Shown: one piece after another, positions 8,107-17,139 of the stretch | Layout of the letters: the number at the start of each line of letters is the position of its first letter | Position numbering within the stretch: position 1 is the stretch's first letter | Assembly: GCF_008580665.1 (NCBI RefSeq) | Contig: NZ_BKDJ01000012.1 | Location: 30,125 to 94,124, forward strand | Reading direction: 5' to 3' | Length of the DNA stretch: 64,000 nt | DNA from: Zafaria cholistanensis | GTDB taxonomy: Bacteria; Actinomycetota; Actinomycetes; Actinomycetales; Micrococcaceae | Position numbers and translations under genes: made by a program | Notes under the pieces: generated by a model | Database searches by the model: none | What the model was told of the DNA's origin: nothing | The model's input: only the letters and a program-made list of their open reading frames with translations

Positions 8107-8985
8107 ATGGACGCCGATCTGGATGTGGCCTGCCACCTGAACATTTTCGTACCCGACCTGGCGTCGGAGCAGCTTCCGGCGGCGCTGGATGCCATCGCTG
8201 ACGCCGGTTACCGGCGGGTCGTGCTGCCGCCGCTGGATCCGGATGCCGTTGATGCGCCGGCACTGCGGGCGCTGTTCGCCGGCCGCGGCCTGACTCCGAT
8301 CACCATTGCGGGCCAGGCCCCTGCCGCCGATGTCTCGTCAGCCAGCGAAGAAGTGCGCGAAGCAGGAGCTGCCCTGCTTCGCCGGGCGCTTGACCTGACC
8401 GTAGCCCTCGGCGCAGACCAGATGAACGGGGTGCCCTACGGCGTGTTCGGCCCCCCGGCCGGCCCCACCAGCCGCGCGGCCTTCGAGCGGTCGGCGGCAG
8501 AGGTGGGCCGGATCGCCGACGCCGCCCACGCCCGCGGGGTCTGCATGACTTTCGAGGTGCTCAACCGCTACGAGACCTCCGTCGTGAACACCGCCGCGCA
8601 GGCGATGGACTACGTCTCGGCGAGCGGCTCCGATCACCTTCGGATCCATCTCGACACCTTCCACATGGCGATCGAGGAGTCCGACGCGTCGGCCGCCATC
8701 CGCACCGCGCTGCCCAAGCTGGGCTACCTCGAGCTGGGCCAGTCGGGGAGGGGGCAGCTCTCGTCGGGGGCAGTCGATATCGCGGCCATCGTGCACCAGG
8801 CCCTGGACGCCGGCTACCAGGGGCGATGGGGCGTCGAAGCGTTCTCCCGCTCGGTCCTCGCCCCGGCGGTGGCGGACATGCTCGCCATCTGGCGGCATCC
8901 CTACGGCGACGGCGCAGCCTTCGCCGCCGACGCGGCGCAGACAATCGACGCGGGCTGGACGGCATGGGCCCCCAGCCGCGTGTGA
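8107..8985 (+). CDS. Ketose 3-epimerase-family TIM-barrel isomerase with altered metal site
   Basis: A 292-residue sugar isomerase/epimerase of the D-tagatose/D-psicose 3-epimerase type. The family's metal ligands are Glu, Asp, His, Glu. Here E150 (F-E-V-L-N-R-Y-E), D183 (H-L-D-T-F-H-M) and E244 (G-V-E-A-F) are in place, as are H186 and R215. The position of the third ligand, normally His in H-x-G-E-x-N-R, reads E209-L-G-Q-S-G-R. Active family members shift the C-3 configuration of free ketoses. The loss of His and of the neighbouring Glu suggests a changed metal or a different reaction. It sits between an SDR and an aldehyde dehydrogenase; GGAATC precedes the ATG. Confidence 0.85.
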   Translation: MDADLDVACHLNIFVPDLASEQLPAALDAIADAGYRRVVLPPLDPDAVDAPALRALFAGRGLTPITIAGQAPAADVSSASEEVREAGAALLRRALDLTVALGADQMNGVPYGVFGPPAGPTSRAAFERSAAEVGRIADAAHARGVCMTFEVLNRYETSVVNTAAQAMDYVSASGSDHLRIHLDTFHMAIEESDASAAIRTALPKLGYLELGQSGRGQLSSGAVDIAAIVHQALDAGYQGRWGVEAFSRSVLAPAVADMLAIWRHPYGDGAAFAADAAQTIDAGWTAWAPSRV

Positions 8986-9020
8986 CCAGCGACAAAGCAA
9001 GGAAATAGAAAGGCACGAAC

Positions 9021-10508
9021 ATGACCACGACCACGGAAACCCGCGGGATCCTCATCGACGAGGCGAATTTTGCGGGCAAGATCTACATAGACGGTGAGTG
9101 GGTCACTGGCTCGGGTGGCGAAATCGCATCGATCGAGCCCGCCACCGGAAACACCCTCGCGATGGTGGGAATTGCCGGTGCGGATGACGTTGCGCGGGCC
9201 GCGGAGGGCGCAGCCCGCGCGCAGAAGGAGTGGGCGGCCACTCCCCATCCCGTCCGCGCCGCGGTGTTGCGCCGGGCCGGTCAGCTGTGGGAGGAGCACG
9301 CCGAGGAGATCTCGGGCTGGAACGTGCGCGAGGTGGGTGCAATCCCCCCGCTCGCCGGGTTCGCCCTGCATGTGACGGCCGCCGAGTGCTTCGAGGCCTC
9401 GGCCCTTCCCTCTGCACCGCGCGGCACGGTCCTCTCCAGCGAACAGCCCCGCCTCTCCCTCGCCGAGCAGGTGCCGGTGGGCGTCGTGGGTGTGATCTCG
9501 CCGTTCAACGTTCCGCTGATCCTGGGCATTCGCGCCGTCGCGCCGGCACTGGCGCTGGGCAATGCCGTGTTGCTGAAGCCGGACCCGCGCACGATCATCA
9601 CGGGTGGTGTGTCCATGGTGCGGATCTTCGAAGAGGCGGGCCTTCCTGCCGGCCTTCTCCAGCTCGTTCCGGGCGGCGCCGAAGTCGGGGAGGCCATGGT
9701 GGCGGACCCGCGCGTCCGCGTCATTGCCTTCACCGGGTCCACGCGCGCCGGGCGCAGCGTCGGGGAACTGGCCGGCCGGCACCTCAAGCGGGCCCACCTT
9801 GAGCTCGGCGGCAACTCGGCCTTCGTCGTGCGCCACGACGCCGACGTGGACAAGGCCGTCAACCTCGCCACATGGGGATCCTTCCTGCACCAGGGGCAGA
9901 TCTGCATGACGGTGGGGCGCCACCTGGTGCACGAGTCCCTGTTCGAGGAGTACGTTTCCAAGCTCGCGGCCAAGGCGGAGTCGATGCACGTTGGCGATCC
10001 GGCCACCGGGCCCGTGCACCTTGGCCCGCTGATCGACGAGGTGCAGCGGGACCGCGTGCACGCGCTGGTGCAGGACGCCGTCGCCCAAGGCGCAGTCCTG
10101 CGTGCGGGCGGTACGTACGAGGAACTGTTCTACCGGCCGACGGTCCTGGCGAACCCTCCGCGGGAGGCCGCCGCGTACTGCGACGAGGTGTTCGGCCCGG
10201 TCGCGTCGGTGGTGCCGTTCTCGACGGACGACGAGGCCGTCGAACTGGCCGCGGCCACGGACTTCGGCCTCTCGCTGGGCATTGTGACGGAGGATGTGAT
10301 GGCGGCGCTCGAGATGGCACGCCTCATCCCGACGGGCATCGTGCACATCAACGACCAGACGGTGAACGACGAGGCGAACACGCCGTTCGGCGGCGTGGGC
10401 GCGTCGGGCACGGGATCCCGCCACGGCGGCGCCCAAGCAAGCGTCGAGGCCTTCACCGAGACCCGCTGGATCACCATGCGGCGCGAGCCCGGCGCATACC
10501 CGCTCTGA
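9021..10508 (+). CDS. NAD(P)-dependent aldehyde dehydrogenase
   Basis: A 495-residue ALDH superfamily enzyme. The coenzyme motif F-T-G-S-T-R-A-G is near residue 240, the general base E261 is in L-E-L-G-G-N, and the nucleophile C295 is in G-Q-I-C-M. The C-terminal P-F-G-G-V-G-x-S-G-x-G is present. Its overall motif set resembles benzaldehyde/vanillin dehydrogenase-type ALDHs more than glyceraldehyde-3-phosphate enzymes. In this operon it most likely oxidises a short aldehyde such as a glycolaldehyde- or glyceraldehyde-type product to the acid. The start is supported by GAAAGG upstream. A 13-bp hairpin follows the stop. Confidence 0.9.
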   Translation: MTTTTETRGILIDEANFAGKIYIDGEWVTGSGGEIASIEPATGNTLAMVGIAGADDVARAAEGAARAQKEWAATPHPVRAAVLRRAGQLWEEHAEEISGWNVREVGAIPPLAGFALHVTAAECFEASALPSAPRGTVLSSEQPRLSLAEQVPVGVVGVISPFNVPLILGIRAVAPALALGNAVLLKPDPRTIITGGVSMVRIFEEAGLPAGLLQLVPGGAEVGEAMVADPRVRVIAFTGSTRAGRSVGELAGRHLKRAHLELGGNSAFVVRHDADVDKAVNLATWGSFLHQGQICMTVGRHLVHESLFEEYVSKLAAKAESMHVGDPATGPVHLGPLIDEVQRDRVHALVQDAVAQGAVLRAGGTYEELFYRPTVLANPPREAAAYCDEVFGPVASVVPFSTDDEAVELAAATDFGLSLGIVTEDVMAALEMARLIPTGIVHINDQTVNDEANTPFGGVGASGTGSRHGGAQASVEAFTETRWITMRREPGAYPL

Positions 10509-10514
10509 TGCCGG

Positions 10515-10549
10515 CCGCCCCCGAAGCGGCCTGGCGGCTTCGGGGGCGG
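10515..10549 (+). terminator. Hairpin after the aldehyde dehydrogenase gene
   Basis: A perfect 13-bp stem (10515-10527 with 10537-10549) and 9-nt loop starting 6 bp after the stop. The T run is missing, but the 200-bp gap that follows suggests that transcription is at least partly ended here and restarted before the transaldolase gene. Confidence 0.6.
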
Positions 10550-10563
10550 ACCCAGCGCCATCT

Positions 10564-10575
10564 GTCTTGCAAGAC
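10564..10575 (+). promoter_or_regulatory. 12-bp palindrome, possible operator before the transaldolase gene
   Basis: GTCTTGCAAGAC is a perfect palindrome, and the flanks add two more matching positions (TC...GA). It lies 136 bp upstream of the transaldolase start, just downstream of the hairpin, in the only gap over 130 bp inside the operon. This would suit a LacI- or GntR-type sugar-responsive regulator. No regulator gene for this operon lies in the window. Confidence 0.4.
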
Positions 10576-10710
10576 TGACCGGTCCGCGTGCGGTAACGGG
10601 GATGTCCGGTCCCAATCCCGGCCCGGCACCAGGGTGCCCGAGGCGCGCGGGGCTCTGCAGGGGCGAAGGCTCCTGCCCGAACCACTCCTGACTGAAATGA
10701 GACAAGACAC

Positions 10711-11925
10711 ATGACGGCGACCAAGCCCACCCAGGAGCTCTCCGACGCAGGCGTCAGCATCTGGCTCGACGACCTCAACCGTGAGCACATCGTGTCCGGC
10801 GGCCTGCAGAAGCTGATCGAGGAAAAGAACGTCGTGGGCGTCACCACGAACCCCACCATCTTCGCCGCCGCCCTGGCCCGGGGGGAGTCGTACAGCGGGC
10901 AGGTCGCGGCGCTGGCCGCAGCGGGTGCGGAGGCCGCGGAGGCCGTCCTGGAAATCACTGCCCGGGACGTTGCTGCAGCCTGTGACATTTTCAGGCCCGT
11001 CTACGACGCCTCGAACGGATTCGACGGCCGCGTCTCCCTCGAGGTGGACCCCGGCCTCGCCCATGACACCCAAGCCACCATCGAGCAGGCCAAAGCGCTG
11101 CACGCGAAGGTGGACCGCGAGAACGTGCTGGTCAAGATCCCCGCCACCGCTGAGGGCCTGGAAGCCATCACGGAAACCATCGCGGCCGGAATCTCGGTGA
11201 ATGTCACGCTGATCTTTTCGATCGAAAGGTACCGGGAGGTCATCGACGCCTACCTCGCCGGATTGGAGCAGGCCGGGCAGGCAGGCCTGGACCTGTCGCG
11301 GATCCACTCGGTGGCCTCGTTCTTCGTCTCGCGCCTCGACACGGAGATCGACAGCAGGCTTACGGCCATCGGCACCGGGGAGGCCCTCGCCCTAAAGTCC
11401 CAGTCGGGTGTTGCGAACGCCCGGTTGGCCTACGGGGTGTATGAGAAGGCCTTCAGCACCGCCCGCGCAAGGCGCCTCCTCGAAGCCGGCGCGAACAGGC
11501 AGCGCCTGCTGTGGGCGTCCACCGGCGTGAAGGACCCGTCGGTTCCCGACACCCTGTATGTGGTTGAACTTGCCGCACCCGGAACCGTGAACACCATGCC
11601 GGCGAAGACCTTGGAGGCCACCTTCGACCATGGGGTCGTGCGGGGCAACACCATCGCGGGCAGCTACGCGGAGTCGGCCCGGATCCTGGACGCGGTCGCC
11701 GCCGCCGGGGTGTCCCTGGCCGACGTCACCGGGCTCCTCGAAAAGGAGGGGATCGAGAAGTTCGCCGTCTCCTGGGACGAACTGTGCGGCACCGTCAGTG
11801 CCGCGCTCGCGCAGCATCGGCAAGTTGCCGGAACGGGTGCGGACCCGCTTCCGGCGGCCGCGGCCACGGCCGGGCGTCTCCCTTCCGGAAAGGTGCACAT
11901 CGACGGTCCGAAGGAGGGGGCGTGA
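10711..11925 (+). CDS. tal: Transaldolase
   Basis: A 404-residue class I aldolase-fold enzyme that moves dihydroxyacetone units between sugar phosphates. N-terminal S-I-W-L-D-D and T-T-N-P-T-I-F are classic transaldolase motifs. The Schiff-base lysine is K142 in V-L-V-K-I-P-A-T. The C-terminal half has the T-L-Y-V-V-E-L and P-A-K-T-L-E segments of the actinobacterial form. It is about 30 residues longer than usual because of a low-complexity C-terminal tail. The stop overlaps the GTG start of the kinase gene. With the split transketolase at the other end, it ties this operon to the non-oxidative pentose phosphate pathway. Confidence 0.95.
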   Translation: MTATKPTQELSDAGVSIWLDDLNREHIVSGGLQKLIEEKNVVGVTTNPTIFAAALARGESYSGQVAALAAAGAEAAEAVLEITARDVAAACDIFRPVYDASNGFDGRVSLEVDPGLAHDTQATIEQAKALHAKVDRENVLVKIPATAEGLEAITETIAAGISVNVTLIFSIERYREVIDAYLAGLEQAGQAGLDLSRIHSVASFFVSRLDTEIDSRLTAIGTGEALALKSQSGVANARLAYGVYEKAFSTARARRLLEAGANRQRLLWASTGVKDPSVPDTLYVVELAAPGTVNTMPAKTLEATFDHGVVRGNTIAGSYAESARILDAVAAAGVSLADVTGLLEKEGIEKFAVSWDELCGTVSAALAQHRQVAGTGADPLPAAAATAGRLPSGKVHIDGPKEGA

Positions 11926-12986
11926 ACGTCAAGGCGTCCGCGGTAAGGGGCGGCTGCGAGCTGGCCCAGGTCCGCGCGCCGGGCCGCACGCGGGGCGCCC
12001 CCGGCCGGGCCGCAACCCTTCCCCGCGTCGTTACCCTGACGCCGGCGCCCTCAATCGACAAGGTGTACTTCCTTGACCGGGTCCAGGCGGGAGAGGTCAA
12101 CCGGGCCAAGGGGGTGTCCACGTACTTTGCCGGAAACGGGGTCAACGTGGCCCGTAGCCTCCACCTGGCCGGCAATGCGGTGTCAGCCGTTCTTCCGGTG
12201 GGCCGGGAAGGACTCGCCGCCGACGGTTGCGATGGCGACTTCCTGCAGGTGGTCCGTGGCGTCGAAGTGGGGCGCCCCATCCGCACCAATGTGGTCCTGG
12301 TCGACGAGTCGGGAGTGACGACGAACATCAATGCCCTCCCGGCTCCGCTGGACCCCGACCAGTGGGGCCGGCTCTGCCAGGCTGCGGCCGACGAGGTTCG
12401 GAGGATCGGGGCGGACTGGTTCGTGCTCGGCGGCGCGTTGCCTGTCGACGTGAGCACCGGAGCCGCGGTTGACGTGCGGCCCCTTTTCCGATCGATGCGC
12501 AGGCTCGGAGTGGCGGTCTGCCTGGACGTGGCCGTCGGAGAAGCCCTGTTGGAATGGGACGAGGACTGCCAGCCCGATCTGGTCAAGCCCAACGCCGCGG
12601 AGTTGGCACTCATGACCGGGCATCCCGTGCGTTCCCTGCGCGATGCCGTGGAGGCGGCGGCCCTGGTCAGGGCGCGGGGAGTGGGCACGGTCCTGGCCAG
12701 CCTGGGGCCGGACGGCATCCTGGAAGCCGGTGAGCAGGGGGCCCTGTGGGCCCGCGGACCACGAACGAAGGTGGTCAACACGACGGGCGCGGGAGACGCC
12801 GCGCTGGCAGGCTACCTCAGCGTCAAGCGCCGGGACGGACGTGGGCAGCGTTACGGGGCACTGCGGCGGGCCGTCTCGTGGGGAGCCTTGGCCGTCCAGC
12901 AGGAAACGACCATGCTGCCGCGCATCATCGAGAACCCCTCCGATATCCTGATTGGCTCCCCGGAGTGGGGACACCGGCTCACCTGA
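11922..12986 (+). CDS. PfkB-family sugar kinase (1-phosphofructokinase/tagatose-6-phosphate kinase type)
   Basis: A 354-residue ribokinase-fold kinase of the LacC/FruK group. It has T-L-T-P-A-P-S-I-D near residue 40, G-K-G-like glycine-rich F-A-G-N-G-V-N-V-A near residue 68, and the PfkB signature N-T-T-G-A-G-D with catalytic base D292. The GTG at 11922 is chosen as start because AAGGAGG lies just upstream and it overlaps the transaldolase stop; an in-frame ATG at 11784 would lie deep in the transaldolase gene. The first 30 residues are a poorly conserved tail. It phosphorylates a sugar or sugar phosphate, producing bisphosphate or phosphorylated ketose for the lower pathway. The substrate is not determined. 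Confidence 0.87.
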   Translation: MNVKASAVRGGCELAQVRAPGRTRGAPGRAATLPRVVTLTPAPSIDKVYFLDRVQAGEVNRAKGVSTYFAGNGVNVARSLHLAGNAVSAVLPVGREGLAADGCDGDFLQVVRGVEVGRPIRTNVVLVDESGVTTNINALPAPLDPDQWGRLCQAAADEVRRIGADWFVLGGALPVDVSTGAAVDVRPLFRSMRRLGVAVCLDVAVGEALLEWDEDCQPDLVKPNAAELALMTGHPVRSLRDAVEAAALVRARGVGTVLASLGPDGILEAGEQGALWARGPRTKVVNTTGAGDAALAGYLSVKRRDGRGQRYGALRRAVSWGALAVQQETTMLPRIIENPSDILIGSPEWGHRLT

Positions 12987-13038
12987 AGCCATGCCGCAAT
13001 GTTCCCTCCCGCAAGGGGCGCTCCGGAGGCCTGGCCGC

Positions 13039-13560
13039 TCATCGGAGGGGCAGGTACAGATCCGTGCGCAGCGTGGCGGGATCCGTCTCCGGGGCCGGTT
13101 CGGTGACGTACACCTCCCAGAACGGAAGGCGCGGAGCGCGCCCCTGCTCCTCGACCCAGGCAGTGAGGCGCCGCCAGGCGTCGGCGAGGGCGTCGTAAGG
13201 GCCGAGGTGGGAGAGCACCGCCACGCGGCCCCCGGGCAACTCCGAGGGAACCACGTCCAGGTCCGTCCGGGGGTTGTCCTGCTCCATCGCGGGCAGCCCG
13301 CCCTGCAGCGGACGGATCAGCGGAAAACCAAGCTCCACGTCCACCGTGGCCCCCGGAGGGTGGCGATACAGGGCGAACGCGGGACCGACCGGTGGCCTGC
13401 CCTCGTCCTGCAAGGCCGCCGAGACGGCCTGGTAGCCGCGGCCGAACAGCCCGGGCAGCGCATCCAGCGCCGCGCCGGTGGCCTTTACCACGGCGGTCGG
13501 GGTCCATTCCACCTCCAGAACGGCGGGTTCCAGGTACGGTCCTCCGGCAGGGATGGCCAT
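13039..13560 (-). CDS. GyrI-like effector-binding domain protein
   Basis: A 173-residue single-domain protein resembling the GyrI/AraC effector-binding fold: an N-terminal strand with V-E-W-x-P-T-A-V-V, a central F-A-L-Y-R-H-P segment, and C-terminal W-E-V-Y-V-T-E-P with L-Y-L-P-L. Family members bind small cationic or hydrophobic molecules. There is no DNA-binding domain. The start ATG has AAAGGAG 7 bases upstream. It is transcribed away from the large kinase/PLP fusion across a 262-bp gap. Confidence 0.75.
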   Translation of the reverse strand: MAIPAGGPYLEPAVLEVEWTPTAVVKATGAALDALPGLFGRGYQAVSAALQDEGRPPVGPAFALYRHPPGATVDVELGFPLIRPLQGGLPAMEQDNPRTDLDVVPSELPGGRVAVLSHLGPYDALADAWRRLTAWVEEQGRAPRLPFWEVYVTEPAPETDPATLRTDLYLPLR

Positions 13561-13822
13561 GATCACTCCTTTGCTGGGGTCCACTTCTTTGCGGGGTCCA
13601 CTCCGGGGGTGGGGCGGTTCCCGCTGCGGGCCCGGGAAGCGAAGGCCACGCCTGCAGGGTATCCGTCCCGGCCGCCAGTAGCGAGGTCCTGCCCGGACAC
13701 GCGCCCCTCGCCAACGCCGGGTCCGGCCCGAATAATGGGACTGGCGGGCCGGCCCAGCGGCTGCCAGCGAGCGCCCGGCCGCCACCGCCGGCGGCCGGGG
13801 CGCACCACCGACGGGAGGAACC

Positions 13823-16777
13823 ATGAACGACGTCCCGGCTCCGGAACCCGGCGCCCCGGCCGGAGGGCTGCGGCGCCCGGCGGTGGATGCCGCGCAGGCC
13901 GCCCGGATCGCTTCGGCACTCTACGGAGTGGTGGCCACGGCAACGGAACTTGGCAGCAACCAGGACCGCAACTTCCTGCTGATGTCCGCCGACGCCCGAC
14001 TGGCAGTGCTGAAAGTGGACAATCCGGCCTTCAGCGTGGTGGAGATCGAGGCACAGAACCTCGCGATCGAACGCCTCGCGGAAGCCGGGGTACCGGTGGC
14101 ACGCGTGCTGCCGGGCCTGGACGGCTTCCGGATCCAGCGGGTCTCCGACGACTCCGGCACTGAATACGGGGTCCGGCTGTTCGAGCACCTCGCCGGCGGA
14201 TTCCTCCTCGACGCCGGATACCTTTCCCCCGAGGTGCTCGTCGGGATCGGGGCCCTGGTTGGCGAGGTCAGCGCGGTTTTGGCCGGGTTCGATCACCCGG
14301 GCCTGGACCGCGAGCTCCAATGGGACATGCGCCGGGCATTGGCGGTCGTGGAGGACCTGCTCCCCGCCGTTCGCGACGAGGACAGGGCGCTGCGGGTGTG
14401 GGACGCCGCCGAACGGGCCGAGTCCGTGCTGGTGCCCCTGCGCCCGTTCCTGCCCGTGCAGCCGATCCACGGGGACCTGACCGATGACAACATCATCGCC
14501 GCACCCGGCCCGGACGGGCGGCCGCGGGCGGCCGGGGTGATCGACTTTGGCGACCTGGCCATCGGATGGCGCGTTGCCGAACTGGCGGTCACCTGCGCAT
14601 CCCTGCTCAACCACAACCCGGAGGACCCGCTGGCGGTACTCGAGGCCGTGCGCGCGTTCCACGAACGCTTCGCGCTGTCCCGGGAAGAGGCGGTGGCCCT
14701 GTGGCCGCTGATCGTCCAGCGTGCTGCGGTGCTGGTGGCCAGCGGCTGGCAGCAGCTGGCGCTGGAGGCGGACAACGAATATGCGGCGGAACGCATGGAC
14801 GGCGAATGGGCGATCTTCGAGGCGGCTGCCTCGATCCCGCTCGAGGTAGGGGTGGCCGCGGTGCTGGACGCACTGGGCGTCCCGGTGGGGGCGCTGGAGA
14901 ACGTCGGCGAACTGCTGATGCTCCCAGAGGCATACGTGCTGGACCTGGGCGTGGAAAGTCCGCTGCTCGACGCCGGAAAATGGCTCGGGCCCGATGCCGA
15001 GGACACGCTGGGGGTGGAGGCGCTGCGCACCCACGACGCGGTGGTCCTGCCCTACGGGGTGCCCCGGCTGACCCGCACCCGCACCGATTCGCGCGCCGCC
15101 GCGGATACCGTGCCGCTGGGCCTGCAGCTCTACCTGAACCGTGCCCTCCCGCTGGCCGCCCCCTGGCCGGCCCAACTGACCCGCACCGGAATTGGTGAGG
15201 TCGAGCTGCGCCGGGCCGATGGGTTGCGCCTGGCCGTCGGCGGCCTGGCCGCCGATCCGGAGGCCGGGGGCGAGTCCTCCCCGCCAGCCCGCACCCTCGC
15301 CGCCGGCGAGGCGTTCGGTGAGGCCCCGGCGTCGTACCCCGGCCTCACCCCGCCACTGTCCGTCCAGCTGGTCACCCCGGACGCACCGGAAGAAGTGCCC
15401 CGGTTCACGTCCCCGGGCCTGGCACCCGCCTGGCGGCGGCTGCTGCGCGATCCGGCCCCCCTGTTCGGGCTGGAGGCCTCACCCGCTGCCGTGGACCCGG
15501 CCGGGGAGCAGCTGCGCCGCAACCGGACCTTCTCCTCGGCGCAGGAGCGCTACTACCACCGCCCGCCGCAGATCGAGCGCGGCTGGCGGCACCACCTGGT
15601 GGACACCGGCGGGCGCAGCTACGTGGACCTGGTCAACAACGTCACGGGCCTGGGCCACGGCCACCCGGCCGTTGCCGCGGCGGCCGCGGAGCAGCTGCGC
15701 CTGCTGAATACCAACTCCCGTTTCCTCTACCGCAGCCTCGCCGACTACGGGGAGCGCCTGGTGGCGCTGGCGCCGGAGGGCCTGGACACGGTGATGCTGG
15801 TCAACAGCGGAACTGAGGCAGTGGACCTGGCCCTGCGCCTGGCATGGGCGGCGACCGGGCGGCGGACCGTGGTGGCGCTGCGCGAGGCCTACCACGGCTG
15901 GTCCATCGGCGCTGACGCGGTGACCACCAGTGCGTACGACAACCCCCACGCGCTCGCCTCCCGACCGGACTGGGTACACGTGGCCGACGTGCCCAACCCC
16001 CTGCGCGGCACCCACCGGGGACTGGGGGCTGGGGTCGGCTACGCCGAAGACCTGGCCGCCGACCTGGAGCGGCTGGACGCCGAAGGCAGGCCCGTCGCCG
16101 GGTTCATCTGCGAGCCGATCCTGGGCAACGCCGGGGGTGTCCTGCCGCCCGCCGGGTACCTGGCGGAAGCCTATGCTGCTGTCCGGGCGCACGGCGGACT
16201 CTGCATCGCCGACGAAGTGCAGGTGGGATTCGGCAGGACCGGGGAATTCTGGGCCTTCACTGCCCAGGGGGCGGTTCCGGACATCATCACCATCGCCAAG
16301 CCCATGGGCAACGGCTACCCGATCGGCGGGGTCATCACCACCCGGGCCATCGCGGAGGCGCTGGGCCACGAAGGCATGTTCTTCTCTTCCGCGGGCGGCT
16401 CGCCGGTGGGCTGCCGGGTGGGGCTGGCGGTGCTGGACGCGATGGAGGACGAGGGGCTGGAGCGCAATGCCCGCATGGTCGGAGCCCATCTGAAGGCCCG
16501 GCTGGAGGCGCTGGGGGAGCGGCACCAGCTGGTCGCCCATGTGCACGGGGTGGGCCTGTACCTGGGCGTGGAACTGGTGCGGGACCGGCAGACGCTGGAG
16601 CCGGCGGCCGCCGAGGCCGCGGCGATCTGCGAGCGGCTGCTCACGCTCGGGGTGATCGTCCAGCCGACCTCCGAGCGGCGGAACGTGCTGAAGGTGAAGC
16701 CGCCCCTGTGCCTGACCATGGAGAGCGCCGACTTTGTGGTCGAGGCACTGGACCACGTGCTTTCCACCGGCTGGTAG
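13823..16777 (+). CDS. Kinase-class III PLP enzyme fusion (APH-like kinase + ammonia-phospholyase-like)
   Basis: A 984-residue multidomain protein. Residues about 25-340 are an aminoglycoside-phosphotransferase-like kinase with the catalytic loop H216-G-D218-L-T-D-D-N223 and the metal motif D241-F-G-D. Residues about 545-984 are a class III PLP enzyme with PLP lysine K826 (I-A-K-P-M-G-N-G) and D-E-V-Q-V-G-F-G-R. This pairing matches hydroxylysine kinase with ethanolamine-phosphate/phosphohydroxylysine phospholyase, so a one-chain amino-alcohol kinase plus phospholyase is predicted. The 200-residue linker (345-545) sits where related bacterial fusions carry an M23 peptidase-like domain, but no H-x-H or H-x-x-x-D motif is visible. 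GGGAGGAA precedes the ATG. Confidence 0.88.
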   Translation: MNDVPAPEPGAPAGGLRRPAVDAAQAARIASALYGVVATATELGSNQDRNFLLMSADARLAVLKVDNPAFSVVEIEAQNLAIERLAEAGVPVARVLPGLDGFRIQRVSDDSGTEYGVRLFEHLAGGFLLDAGYLSPEVLVGIGALVGEVSAVLAGFDHPGLDRELQWDMRRALAVVEDLLPAVRDEDRALRVWDAAERAESVLVPLRPFLPVQPIHGDLTDDNIIAAPGPDGRPRAAGVIDFGDLAIGWRVAELAVTCASLLNHNPEDPLAVLEAVRAFHERFALSREEAVALWPLIVQRAAVLVASGWQQLALEADNEYAAERMDGEWAIFEAAASIPLEVGVAAVLDALGVPVGALENVGELLMLPEAYVLDLGVESPLLDAGKWLGPDAEDTLGVEALRTHDAVVLPYGVPRLTRTRTDSRAAADTVPLGLQLYLNRALPLAAPWPAQLTRTGIGEVELRRADGLRLAVGGLAADPEAGGESSPPARTLAAGEAFGEAPASYPGLTPPLSVQLVTPDAPEEVPRFTSPGLAPAWRRLLRDPAPLFGLEASPAAVDPAGEQLRRNRTFSSAQERYYHRPPQIERGWRHHLVDTGGRSYVDLVNNVTGLGHGHPAVAAAAAEQLRLLNTNSRFLYRSLADYGERLVALAPEGLDTVMLVNSGTEAVDLALRLAWAATGRRTVVALREAYHGWSIGADAVTTSAYDNPHALASRPDWVHVADVPNPLRGTHRGLGAGVGYAEDLAADLERLDAEGRPVAGFICEPILGNAGGVLPPAGYLAEAYAAVRAHGGLCIADEVQVGFGRTGEFWAFTAQGAVPDIITIAKPMGNGYPIGGVITTRAIAEALGHEGMFFSSAGGSPVGCRVGLAVLDAMEDEGLERNARMVGAHLKARLEALGERHQLVAHVHGVGLYLGVELVRDRQTLEPAAAEAAAICERLLTLGVIVQPTSERRNVLKVKPPLCLTMESADFVVEALDHVLSTGW

Positions 16778-16803
16778 CCGGGGCGTTGGAGCAAAACCGT
16801 CCT

Positions 16804-17139
16804 TTACGGCACCAGGGCCAGGTGCTCGGGCCGCGGCGCCACCACCAAGTCCCCGTACTCGGGGTGCTTGGCCAGGTAGGCCTTGATGTACGGGCAGACC
16901 GGCACCAGGCGCATCCGGGCCTGGCGCGTCCCGTCGAGGGCCGCGCCGGCCAGCCTCGAGGCCAGCCCCTGCCCGGCATAGGCGTCGTCGATGCGGGTGT
17001 GGTAGAAGATCCGCAGCGGCCCGGCTGCGTCCTCGAAGGGAACGTAGAGCGTCTTGCCGATCACGGCGTCTCCGTCGAGCAGTTCGTAGCGGTGCCATTC
17101 CGGATTGTGACGGGCGACGATGGCGGCGGTTCCGGTCAT
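16804..17139 (-). CDS. Small GNAT-like N-acetyltransferase (YjdJ type)
   Basis: A 111-residue protein of the short GNAT family (COG2388 type). It has I-F-Y-H-T-R-I-D, the acetyl-CoA loop G-Q-G-L-A-S-R-L, and C-P-Y-I-K-A-Y-L-x-K-H-P-E-Y, which are typical. The start at 17139 is chosen because AGGAG precedes it; longer in-frame options lack conserved sequence. It is convergent with the fusion gene (26-bp gap). The acceptor is unknown. Confidence 0.85.
   Translation of the reverse strand: MTGTAAIVARHNPEWHRYELLDGDAVIGKTLYVPFEDAAGPLRIFYHTRIDDAYAGQGLASRLAGAALDGTRQARMRLVPVCPYIKAYLAKHPEYGDLVVAPRPEHLALVP

Noticed and set aside
2..12986. Assignment of the sugar operon to sulfoquinovose or D-apiose breakdown
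   Set aside because: Split transketolase or transaldolase and TIM-barrel enzymes fit in part, but no sulfoquinovosidase, FGGY-type apulose kinase or sulfolactaldehyde enzyme is identifiable; kept only as a test idea.
14860..15470. Active M23 peptidase domain in the large fusion
   Set aside because: No metal-binding histidine/aspartate motif is visible.
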